5,512 nucleotides of DNA from contig JAAZAH010000062.1 in the NCBI GenBank assembly GCA_012514415.1, forward strand, positions 1 to 5,512. The letters run 5' to 3'. The translations under genes were made by a program, and so were the position numbers. Below, piece by piece: positions 1-5,512 of this stretch. The first letter of the stretch is position 1, and each line of letters begins with the position of its first letter. The DNA comes from Sandaracinaceae bacterium. GTDB taxonomy: Bacteria; Myxococcota_A; Polyangia; Polyangiales; Houyiibacteriaceae. The notes under the pieces were generated by a model that saw only the letters and a list, made by a program, of their open reading frames with translations, was not told the origin of the DNA and did no database searches.

Positions 1-29
1 GGGAGCGGCCCCAGCGGATCGAGCTCTCC

Positions 30-36
30 AAGGAGG
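30..36 (+). promoter_or_regulatory. Strong Shine-Dalgarno site for yqeY
   Basis: The sequence AAGGAGG lies 9 nt before the ATG at 46 and matches the anti-Shine-Dalgarno consensus over its whole length. It is the strongest ribosome binding site in the window. It fixes the yqeY start at 46, although the same frame has no stop codon back to the left edge. Confidence 0.8.
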
Positions 37-45
37 AGAAAAGCG

Positions 46-465
46 ATGGATATCCTTGAGAAGATCACCGAAGACATCAAGGAAGCGATGCGCGCAAAGG
101 ATGCCTTCCGCCGCGATACGCTAAGGCTCCTCCGGAGCGAGATGCTCATGCCGGATGCGGACGAGCCCGTCGTCGTGCTCCGGCGCGCCCAAAAGATGAG
201 GCGTGAAAGCGCCGAACAATATCGCGAGGGCGGGCGTGAGGATCTCGCCGAGCAGGCCGAAAAGGAGATGGCGATCATCGAGTCGTACCTGCCTCCGTCG
301 CTGAGCGAAGAGGAGGCGCGCCAGGCGATCGAGGCCATCGCGCGCGAGCTCGGCCTCTCCGAAAAGAAGGATATGGGCAAATTGATGCAGGCCGTCATGG
401 CCAAGCATCAGGGCACCATCGATGGGAAGCTGGCCTCGAAGATCGCCTCGTCGATCCTTGGGTGA
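46..465 (+). CDS. yqeY: GatB/YqeY domain protein
   Basis: This 139-residue protein belongs to the YqeY family, small helical proteins related to the tail domain of the GatB amidotransferase subunit. Their cellular role is poorly defined; a tRNA-linked function is usually suggested because the GatB domain contacts tRNA. Visible family landmarks are the N-terminal helix with AMRAKD (15-20), the RRES...GGREDLAEQ segment (52-70), the EMAIIESYLPPSLSEEE signature (74-90), KKDMGKLM (107-114) and the C-terminal DGKLASKI (126-133). The start is set by a strong ribosome binding site. Family members are usually about 147 residues. The shortfall falls at residues 33-41, where the usual acidic 'E...R.L.DEE' helix-turn is replaced by a short MPDADEP loop. 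The next gene follows 21 nt downstream on the same strand, so the two probably form an operon. In many bacteria yqeY sits near rpsU and dnaG; neither is visible here. Confidence 0.93.
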   Translation: MDILEKITEDIKEAMRAKDAFRRDTLRLLRSEMLMPDADEPVVVLRRAQKMRRESAEQYREGGREDLAEQAEKEMAIIESYLPPSLSEEEARQAIEAIARELGLSEKKDMGKLMQAVMAKHQGTIDGKLASKIASSILG

Positions 466-486
466 GCTTGACTGCGAGGCCGTGCG

Positions 487-1077
487 ATGAGTGAGCTCCG
501 GACCGATTTCAAGGTCGAACTTGGCAGGGGCGATCTCTTTCGCGGCTATCTGCGGACCATCCTTCTTTATGGAAATGGGGCGCGCCTTCTGCCCGTCGTC
601 GCTGCCGTTTTGCTCTTCATCGTCTTTGATGCGGGGCGCGCGATCTTCCGGGGCGAGGGCCTCGGCCTCCTCCATATTGGGTTCCTCGTTGGGGCCATCG
701 CGCTGATCGGCGCGGTCACGGTGTCGCTCTTCACCATCGCGGGCAAGCTTCACCGTTCGCTCCCTTCGGCCGTGGCCGAATATCAGCTCGATGACGCGAG
801 GGGCATTGTGGTTCGCTCGGCGGGGCGCACGGAGCGCCTTCCGTTTTCGGCTTTTATCGGCTCGGTCGAGACGCGGCACGCCTTCTACCTTTACGCGTCT
901 CGCACGGCTTTTCGCATCATCCCGCGCCGCGCGCTCGGCGATGGAAGCGAGCGTGTCCTACGCCAGATTCTTGCACGTCGCTTGCCCAATTCGCCCGAGC
1001 CGCCTTCGAGCCGGTGGGTGACGGTGCTCGCCTTCGCCGGGCTCGCCTTCCTCGTTTACTTAGGCGCGCGTCGATGA
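487..1077 (+). CDS. YcxB-like three-helix membrane protein
   Basis: This 196-residue protein is predicted to sit in the inner membrane. Two hydrophobic helices at about 34-49 and 59-84 are followed by a soluble domain (about 95-167) and a third helix at the extreme C-terminus (177-193) that ends in the basic residues ARR. The soluble part follows the YcxB-like pattern: a PFSAF strand (119-123), a second strand with FYLY (133-136), then AFRIIPRRAL (141-150) and a short helix (ERVLRQILARRL, 155-166). YcxB proteins have no established function. The extra C-terminal helix is less usual, since many family members end after the soluble domain. The start at 487 has a GAGG site 7 nt upstream. The gene lies 21 nt after yqeY. 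Its last 18 nt overlap the end of the convergent TVP38 gene. The family assignment rests on pattern recognition and is moderately sure; the membrane topology is clear. Confidence 0.8.
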   Translation: MSELRTDFKVELGRGDLFRGYLRTILLYGNGARLLPVVAAVLLFIVFDAGRAIFRGEGLGLLHIGFLVGAIALIGAVTVSLFTIAGKLHRSLPSAVAEYQLDDARGIVVRSAGRTERLPFSAFIGSVETRHAFYLYASRTAFRIIPRRALGDGSERVLRQILARRLPNSPEPPSSRWVTVLAFAGLAFLVYLGARR

Positions 1078-1725
1078 AACGGCGGCGGCTTTTTGTCGCC
1101 TCTTGACGAAGATGAAGATGCCGAGCGCGAGGGCGGCCGCGATGGCCCAGACCCAGACGGGCATTCGGCCGAGCCATTCAAAGAACGCGCCTCCGGCGAG
1201 CGTATAGAAAAAGAAGCCCGGAAAGCCCCCGATGAACGTGCCGAGCGTATACGTTCGGAGCGAGATGGAGCTCACGCCATACGCCCAATTGATGGGCGGG
1301 ATGATGAAGAAGATGAGACGTGAGACGATGACGGAGCGGAGGGCCCGTTGCTCGAGCTCCTCAGGGGAGCGGCGGAATCGATCGGGGATTCGCTTTTCGA
1401 AGAAGTCGCGAAAGAGATAGCGCGCGAGGACGAAGGAGAAGATGGCCGAAATCATTCCGCCGAGGGCGGCGAGCGCGACGGCGAGCGGCCACGGTGGGAA
1501 GAGCCATTTGGCAGGGATCATGAAGACGACGGCGGGCACGCCTGCGCTCGCGAGGATCACAAAAACCACGAGATAAGCGATGGCGCCGAGCGCGCCCGCC
1601 TCCCTCACCGCCGCTTGGATCCGCTCCGGATCCTTTATCAACTCGACCGTCCCGCTCATGTACGCATAGACGACGAGTGAGACGCAGACGAGGAAGACGG
1701 CGATTTTGAGTAAATTCGATCTCAT
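1060..1725 (-). CDS. TVP38/TMEM64 family (VTT domain) membrane protein
   Basis: This 221-residue multi-pass inner-membrane protein carries a VTT (SNARE-associated, DedA-like) domain. A first helix at 5-22 is followed by a short extramembrane stretch (KDPERIQAAVREAG, 31-44), then helices at about 46-69 and 79-100. The domain's hallmarks are the Gly-rich helix leading into an aromatic/basic turn (GGMISAIFSFVLARYLFRDF, 89-108), the conserved Arg and Pro of SRLIFFIIPPINWAYG (135-150), and LGTFIGGFPGFFFY (161-174). A last helix (about 190-207) precedes a basic tail. DedA/VTT proteins are linked to lipid scrambling or undecaprenyl-phosphate recycling and to membrane homeostasis; the substrate of this subgroup is not settled. 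I see no good ribosome binding site before the ATG, but this start is needed to include the first membrane helix. The gene is divergent from the tail-anchored protein gene at 1875. Confidence 0.9.
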   Translation of the reverse strand: MRSNLLKIAVFLVCVSLVVYAYMSGTVELIKDPERIQAAVREAGALGAIAYLVVFVILASAGVPAVVFMIPAKWLFPPWPLAVALAALGGMISAIFSFVLARYLFRDFFEKRIPDRFRRSPEELEQRALRSVIVSRLIFFIIPPINWAYGVSSISLRTYTLGTFIGGFPGFFFYTLAGGAFFEWLGRMPVWVWAIAAALALGIFIFVKRRQKAAAVSSTRA

Positions 1726-1787
1726 GCGCGCATTGCTTACATGGTGCGAGAATCACGCTGAGGCCAGCCGATGGTTATGTTGGAATT

Positions 1788-1816
1788 TTGCCCTAGGTTC
1801 GCATTGTTGGTATGAG
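1788..1816 (+). promoter_or_regulatory. Candidate sigma-70-type promoter
   Basis: TTGCCC (1788-1793) and TATGAG (1811-1816) are separated by 17 nt, the ideal spacing for the main sigma factor. Each box matches four of six consensus bases, so the promoter would be weak or activator-dependent. Transcription would begin near 1822-1824, inside the inverted repeat starting at 1819. It would drive the gene at 1875. This is a pattern match only; the spacer also has to hold a promoter for the leftward TVP38 gene, for which I found no convincing boxes. Confidence 0.35.
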
Positions 1817-1818
1817 CC

Positions 1819-1852
1819 TGGTCTGTCTTGACGCGCTTCGCAGAGCAGACCA
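1819..1852. promoter_or_regulatory. Inverted repeat / stem-loop before the tail-anchored protein gene
   Basis: TGGTCTG (1819-1825) is matched exactly by CAGACCA (1846-1852). Pairing continues inward as TCTTG (1826-1830) against CAGAG (1841-1845) with two G-U pairs and one mismatch, leaving the 10-nt loop 1831-1840. The structure ends 22 nt before the ATG at 1875. It overlaps the predicted transcription start. It could therefore be an operator for a dimeric repressor, or a hairpin at the very 5' end of the mRNA that affects stability or translation. It has no T-tract and is not a terminator for either gene. Confidence 0.45.
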
Positions 1853-1863
1853 ATGAGTATTGC

Positions 1864-1868
1864 GGGAG
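1864..1868 (+). promoter_or_regulatory. Ribosome binding site deciding the start at 1875
   Basis: GGGAG lies 6 nt before the ATG at 1875. The reading frame could also start at a TTG at 1860, but that would put this Shine-Dalgarno sequence inside the coding region and leave the TTG with no site of its own. The ATG is therefore preferred. Confidence 0.65.
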
Positions 1869-1874
1869 ACAATC

Positions 1875-2402
1875 ATGTCCGACGGAATTAAACGGACCGA
1901 GGTCGCACAGCGTGCGATTGACCTCGGTGAGGCGCTCAATATTAAGCTCCGCGAAATGAGTGCGGGGAGCGTGGTGCCCAAGCACCTCGAGGTGATCCCG
2001 CTCGACGCCGAGAGCACGCGCGGAGGCGAATTCGCCCGCCAGTCCATCGTTCTTACGCCGGACGAAGAAGGCGCTCGCGGCTCCATCATGTGTGGCTGGA
2101 TCGATGTCTCCAATCGCGCCGCTGAGATGCGCGATTATGCGCTCGTGCGCGATCAGTTTCGCGAGCGCTATCAGATGCCTTTGGATGTGAGCCGCGAGGA
2201 ATATGAACGGCTCGTCGGCGCACTCCACGCGGTCCTCAGCTACCATAAGTTCGTCTTTTCGCGACTCAAGTCCGCGTCGAGCCCAGAGCCCGAGCTTCCC
2301 GAAATTGCGGGAGGCGAAAGCGGCGGATGGCTCCGGATGGCGGTGATCGTCCTCGTGGGGTGCGGTGTCGGGCTCGGGATCGCCTACCTTCTTGGGAGCT
2401 AA
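1875..2402 (+). CDS. Unrecognised tail-anchored membrane protein
   Basis: This 175-residue protein does not match any family I recognise. Residues 1-132 form a soluble, mixed alpha/beta domain with an N-terminal helix (TEVAQRAIDLGEALNIKLREM), a central strand region (HLEVIPLD; RQSIVLTP; GSIMCGWIDVS) and a charged helical end (DVSREEYERLVGALHAVLSYHKF). A Pro/Glu/Gly-rich linker (134-150) follows. A single C-terminal helix (about 153-173) carries closely spaced glycines (VGCGVGLG, 161-168) and is then just two residues from the end. There is no signal peptide, so the soluble domain should lie in the cytoplasm with the C-terminus anchored in the inner membrane. The glycine face could support helix packing. 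Codon use and the ribosome binding site support a real gene. It is transcribed alone, divergent from the VTT protein gene, which leaves the context uninformative. Confidence 0.8.
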   Translation: MSDGIKRTEVAQRAIDLGEALNIKLREMSAGSVVPKHLEVIPLDAESTRGGEFARQSIVLTPDEEGARGSIMCGWIDVSNRAAEMRDYALVRDQFRERYQMPLDVSREEYERLVGALHAVLSYHKFVFSRLKSASSPEPELPEIAGGESGGWLRMAVIVLVGCGVGLGIAYLLGS

Positions 2403-2421
2403 GCGTCTTTTACGTGGCAGA

Positions 2422-2454
2422 TTCGCCGCGCGCCGATAGTCGCGTCCCGGCGGA
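2422..2454. terminator. Weak hairpin between convergent genes
   Basis: TTCGCCG (2422-2428) pairs with CGGCGGA (2448-2454), with one G-U pair. Inside it, CGCG (2429-2432) pairs with CGCG (2441-2444), leaving an 8-nt loop and a 3-nt bulge (2445-2447). It fills most of the 57-nt spacer between the rightward gene ending at 2402 and the leftward gene ending at 2460, where a two-way terminator would be expected. Neither side has a proper run of T, so intrinsic termination is doubtful. Confidence 0.3.
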
Positions 2455-2459
2455 TGTTC

Positions 2460-4322
2460 TCAAAGCGGATCCGGATCTTCGAAAATCCGTCTTCCCCGGA
2501 CCGTCAGCTCCTCGTAGAGCATCCGTGCGGTCGGCTCGGCGCGCTCGAGATGACGCTCGAGGAGCTCTCTTCGGCTTGAATCGCGGAGCGATTGCGCGAG
2601 AAAGACCTCGGAGAGGCCGATCTCGGCGAGGAGGAGAGTGAGCCTCTCGGCGTGGATGGTCGCGAAGGCAAAATCGCGCTCTGGATCCCAGCTCCGCGTC
2701 AGCTCGGCGGTCCATTCGGAGATGGGGCGATCGCGCAGGCCTTTCATTTTTTCGCCCGCGGTTTGGAGGAGTAGATGCTGCTGGGCGTTCTGACCGAGGA
2801 GTCCCAATCGAGCGACACGCTTTTCGAGCGGATCACGCGGTGAGACCGTGCGCCATCGAGCGCGCGCGCCCTGACGGACGTGTTCCTGCGGATTTTTGAG
2901 GAGCGCACCGATCGTGTCTTTTACGACATCGAGGAGCGACTCCATCCGGCTCATTCCATCATTGAAAGGGAGAGCGGCAGCGTCTCGGAGCATTTTCTCT
3001 TCGAGGGCGCCTTCATAAAACCCCTCGGCGCCGCGAAGTTCGGCAGCGCGATGCACGATCTCGAAGGTCTTCGTATCGACGTAGTACTTGAGATAGGAAG
3101 TGAAGCGGCGCCCGCGCTCGCGGTGATGGCGGAGCGCCTCCTCATCGAACTCCTTGGCGCCGCCGAGGAAGGCTTCCATGGCGATGCCCTGATGCCATGC
3201 GGTGGCCGAGGCGAGCGCACGCATGGAGCGGAGATCCAGCTCCATCTCATCGAGAACGGATGCCACGATCTCATGCCGGATCAGCTGCTTTCCTCGGAAT
3301 GGGGTCTCCCAGGCAAATTTGATCGCGTTCCTGAAGGCCGCCTCGGCAAGACCAATGGATTGATAGGCGTGAAGGAGGCGGATGCCAGCCTGATAAATCG
3401 AGAGAAGGCGCCGCCCCGAGCGTTCGTCGCCGATGCGCTTGGCGGAAGCACCCGAGAAGCGGAGGGTAGAGGAGGGGATCCCGCGATGTCCTTGGCGCCT
3501 GGAAGTCTCGACGATCTCGAGTCTTCCGGCGCCGCGTTCTTTTTCGGCGTCCACGAGGAAAAACGAGAGGCGCACGCCCTTTTCGAGCGGCTCGGCGGCA
3601 TCATCTCGGGCAAGCACCAACAAATACGGAGCCCCTGCTCCGATCACGAAGATCTTTTCACCGTTTAGGAGGATCGCCCCATCCTGGCCGGCTTCGGCGA
3701 GGCAGCTTGTATACGGCTCACCGCGTGCATCGCAGGGATCGTGGAGCGCGATGCTTCCATAAATCTCGCGTTTCGCAGCGCGCTCGGCGAGCGCACGAAG
3801 TTCGAGAGCGGAGGCTTCGTAGCCCGCTTTTTCGGCTTCGGCGGCGCCGATCGAGAGGGCAAGCGCGAAACCACCCGAGAGGTTGTTTAGAATGGCGACC
3901 GAGAGTTCTGCGCGCGCGAGCAATTCGGTCTCGACCAGCTGGACCGAGAGCGAGGTTCGTGCGCCGCGTCCATCGTCTCGCAGTGGAAGATGCGGCGCGC
4001 CGAGGATTTTGAGCTCCTCGATAGTGCGGAGAAGATCTTCGCCCAAGAAGAGCGCATCATGTTTGATACGGAAACTCTCTCGATCGATTCCTTGGGAACG
4101 AGACGCGATCTTGACGGCCGCGAGCTCGCCGATCGCCTCGAGGTATTTGATATACGCCGCCTCAGCAGGCGGAATCTCCGTCGAACTCCCCTCCGCCGCA
4201 TCACCCTCGGCCTGTCCCTCGCGCTTCTTTCCCTCGCCCTGCTTCGCGTGCGGATGATAGGGCGCTCCAGCCGCGTCGAGATAAAAGAGGAGGTCGTGGT
4301 TGTCGTTAAGGTAGTTGGACAT
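2460..4322 (-). CDS. Acyl-CoA dehydrogenase-fold protein with altered active site
   Basis: This 620-residue protein has the layout of the large bacterial acyl-CoA dehydrogenases. The N-terminus (YLNDNHDLLFYL, 4-15) resembles that of other large family members. A charged linker (25-52) leads to the helical N-domain (53-180), the beta domain with NGEKIFV (220-226) and GHRGIPSSTLRF (278-289), and the C-helical domain (about 303-465, with LRDA at 445-448). An extra C-terminal helical domain (about 465-620) resembles the dimer-forming extension of long forms. The family oxidises acyl-CoA to trans-2-enoyl-CoA using FAD. Here the expected catalytic Glu aligns without gaps to Asp455 (FNDGMS for the usual YEGT). 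The TEPGAGSD flavin loop reads HDPCDARGE (194-202), and the usual Thr after KIWI is Ile227. Activity is therefore uncertain. The ATG at 4322 has only a weak, distant AGAGAG upstream. The gene follows a membrane protein gene by 132 nt on the same strand, and its reading frame is intact. Confidence 0.88.
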   Translation of the reverse strand: MSNYLNDNHDLLFYLDAAGAPYHPHAKQGEGKKREGQAEGDAAEGSSTEIPPAEAAYIKYLEAIGELAAVKIASRSQGIDRESFRIKHDALFLGEDLLRTIEELKILGAPHLPLRDDGRGARTSLSVQLVETELLARAELSVAILNNLSGGFALALSIGAAEAEKAGYEASALELRALAERAAKREIYGSIALHDPCDARGEPYTSCLAEAGQDGAILLNGEKIFVIGAGAPYLLVLARDDAAEPLEKGVRLSFFLVDAEKERGAGRLEIVETSRRQGHRGIPSSTLRFSGASAKRIGDERSGRRLLSIYQAGIRLLHAYQSIGLAEAAFRNAIKFAWETPFRGKQLIRHEIVASVLDEMELDLRSMRALASATAWHQGIAMEAFLGGAKEFDEEALRHHRERGRRFTSYLKYYVDTKTFEIVHRAAELRGAEGFYEGALEEKMLRDAAALPFNDGMSRMESLLDVVKDTIGALLKNPQEHVRQGARARWRTVSPRDPLEKRVARLGLLGQNAQQHLLLQTAGEKMKGLRDRPISEWTAELTRSWDPERDFAFATIHAERLTLLLAEIGLSEVFLAQSLRDSSRRELLERHLERAEPTARMLYEELTVRGRRIFEDPDPL

Positions 4323-4396
4323 GGGCCATCGGTCGTCGCTCTCTGAGCGGGCGGATGTGCCGGGTTACCGTGAGCCTCACCGCGACGCTTCATCGA

Positions 4397-4416
4397 GAGC
4401 GCTCCGGGTGTAACAC
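4397..4416. promoter_or_regulatory. Two short palindromes upstream of the acyl-CoA dehydrogenase-fold gene
   Basis: GAGCGCTC (4397-4404) is a perfect 8-nt palindrome. GTGTAACAC (4408-4416) is a palindrome around its central base. They sit side by side in the 132-nt leader of the leftward gene starting at 4322, just downstream of a possible -10 box (TATGCT on the minus strand, 4417-4422) that lacks a convincing -35. They could be operator half-sites, but palindromes this short also occur by chance in GC-rich DNA. Confidence 0.15.
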
Positions 4417-4454
4417 AGCATAAACGCCATCGGAAGCTTGCATTCCCAGCGTTT

Positions 4455-5512
4455 TTAATGCCCGCCGAGCGCGCTCCGCTGCATGGTGAGCCTCGAGATT
4501 CGAGCGGCGGAAGCGATCTCGGTCGGGCGAGCGGCACTCGCGATCGCCTCGATGAGCGGCTCGGGGCTCGTCCCGAGCGGCAGGACACGCGCTCTCCGAG
4601 AGCCTGGGGCGTCTTGATAGGGGACGGACGGGAAGCGCTCGGCGATGACGCGCTCTGCGATCGAGCCGATGCGGCTCACGAGGATCAAGACCTCAGCGGA
4701 GGTGTAGCCGCCTGGACCAGGGAGATCGGCGGTGGCGATATCAAGGCGCAGGAGGCCGTTCGGGCGCTCCTCCGTATAAACCCTTAGACGCGCGTCCTGA
4801 AGTGCGCCTTCCCCGTCCCGATGGATCGCGAGGGAAAGCGCGAGCGGATGCGGTGAATCGAGCGGAAGGAGGAGCCTCCCGGCCTCGCGTTGGAGATCGA
4901 GAAGGCGTTCTTCCGGGAGGCGAGGGAGACGACCCTTTCCGGTGGAAAGGGCGAGCGCACCAAATAGAAAAAGGCCGTGATAGGCTGTAAAACTCGATAG
5001 TTTCCGGATCGGCAGACCGGAGGACGCCTCGAGATATACGATGAGCGCGACGGCGATGAGGAAGATGGGGGCGCCGACGAAGCAGAGCGGATCGAAGAAG
5101 CGAATGGGCTCGAGCCGAAGCTTTTTGACCGCCTCCCTTGCTTCGCGGAGATAGCGCGCCGTGACCATTGAGAATTCGCCTGGCGCAGGGGGGCGCTCAA
5201 ACGAGGGATTGCGTTCAAGACTGAGCGCGACGAGGAGAAGAAGTGCGCCAAAGGCCGCAAGCTCGATGCGCGGAAAGAGTATGACGGCCGCTCCGGCAAG
5301 CAAAAGGACGAGTGCGGAGTGTACGAGAGGCGATTCGGGACCGAAGAGACTTCGGGGCCGCGTCCCACGTCGCCATGCCGCGCGTCGAAATGCGGCGCGA
5401 GCGGCGATCGACCAGAGCGCCATCAGGAGAGGGAGGGCCACCTCCGCGGGGCTTGGCGGGCGGGTGAATGCGCCGAAACCCTCGGCGATGGAGCCGAAGG
5501 AACGCCCCTCGA
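4455..5512 (-). CDS. Multi-pass membrane protein, 5'-partial at the right edge
   Basis: I do not recognise this protein's family. Counting from a GTG at 5441 it has 328 residues. A hydrophobic N-terminus (1-18) is followed by a strongly basic segment (RRAAWRRGTRPR, 19-30), paired helices at about 38-56 and 59-75, a cytoplasmic stretch (76-115), and helices at about 117-137 and 149-166. A soluble C-terminal domain (about 172-328) contains strand-like LALSLAIHRDG (200-210) and LLRLDIATADL (230-240), a GPGGYTSAEVLILVSRIGS segment (242-260) and a Ser/Ala-rich helical end. The GTG is a poor start because its GGAG abuts it with no spacer. The frame is open through another 23 codons to the edge, with a plausible Pro-rich linker (FTRPPSPAE) leading straight into the first helix. 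The true start therefore probably lies outside the window. The soluble domain should be cytoplasmic if the basic segment is. The gene precedes the acyl-CoA dehydrogenase-fold gene on the same strand. Confidence 0.75.
   Translation of the reverse strand, partial: EGRSFGSIAEGFGAFTRPPSPAEVALPLLMALWSIAARAAFRRAAWRRGTRPRSLFGPESPLVHSALVLLLAGAAVILFPRIELAAFGALLLLVALSLERNPSFERPPAPGEFSMVTARYLREAREAVKKLRLEPIRFFDPLCFVGAPIFLIAVALIVYLEASSGLPIRKLSSFTAYHGLFLFGALALSTGKGRLPRLPEERLLDLQREAGRLLLPLDSPHPLALSLAIHRDGEGALQDARLRVYTEERPNGLLRLDIATADLPGPGGYTSAEVLILVSRIGSIAERVIAERFPSVPYQDAPGSRRARVLPLGTSPEPLIEAIASAARPTEIASAARISRLTMQRSALGGH

Noticed and set aside
121..879. 252-codon frame on the minus strand across yqeY and the YcxB-like gene
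   Set aside because: It spans the junction of two well-supported plus-strand genes, and its product is an Arg/Asp/Glu-rich composition artefact with no membrane or domain pattern.
1828..1856. TTGACG as an alternative -35 box for the gene at 1875
   Set aside because: The base stretch at the right distance (around 1851-1857) is a poor -10 box, and transcription would begin almost at the start codon, skipping the ribosome binding site.
1737..2246. 169-codon minus-strand frame across the divergent spacer and the tail-anchored protein gene
   Set aside because: It is antisense to the better supported gene at 1875, which has a proper ribosome binding site, and would cover the promoter region of both flanking genes.
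2880..3668. Long open frame of 262 codons on the plus strand inside the acyl-CoA dehydrogenase-fold gene
   Set aside because: It lies wholly antisense to a gene with clear family motifs, has no ribosome binding site, and its translation resembles no protein. Long antisense frames are expected in GC-rich genes with this codon bias.
4533..4545. GCGATCGC-like octamer (HIP1-type repeat)
   Set aside because: GATC-containing short words are frequent here simply because of base composition and codons for Ile, Asp and Ser. I saw no enrichment of the full octamer.
3887..4588. 233-codon minus-strand frame bridging the spacer between the two leftward genes
   Set aside because: It overlaps both well-supported minus-strand genes in a different frame, and its product is Arg/Ser-rich, typical of a shifted frame.

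Overview
This is a GC-rich bacterial window with five confident protein-coding genes, one of them running off the right edge. There are no RNA genes, mobile elements, CRISPR arrays or large repeats. The coding is dense, with short spacers and strong pressure against A/T at third positions. The proteins (a YqeY family protein, a YcxB-like membrane protein, a TVP38/DedA-type membrane protein and a large acyl-CoA dehydrogenase-fold protein whose N-terminus reads NYLNDNHDLLFYL) suggest a high-GC Gram-negative chromosome, possibly of the deltaproteobacterial/myxococcal or spirochaete sort. That placement is a guess from general resemblance. It is ordinary chromosomal housekeeping and accessory territory, with no sign of a defence island, prophage or biosynthetic cluster.

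Layout from left to right. Positions 46-1077 (+) hold yqeY and a YcxB-like membrane protein, 21 nt apart and probably co-transcribed. They meet, with an 18-nt tail-to-tail overlap, a TVP38/TMEM64 (VTT domain) membrane protein at 1060-1725 (-). A 149-nt divergent spacer follows, with a candidate promoter and a stem-loop or operator-like inverted repeat. It leads into an unrecognised 175-residue protein with a single C-terminal membrane anchor (1875-2402, +). A 57-nt convergent spacer, which can fold into a hairpin, separates it from two minus-strand genes read right to left. The first is a multi-pass membrane protein whose frame stays open to the window edge (4455-5512). After a 132-nt gap comes a 620-residue acyl-CoA dehydrogenase-fold protein (2460-4322).

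No shared pathway links the genes. Three of the five encode multi-pass membrane proteins and a fourth is membrane-anchored, so the neighbourhood is envelope-leaning. The most notable item is the acyl-CoA dehydrogenase-fold protein. Its fold landmarks are clear, but most of the residues expected to contact flavin, and the catalytic base, are substituted. It may therefore be a non-canonical or non-catalytic member of the family.
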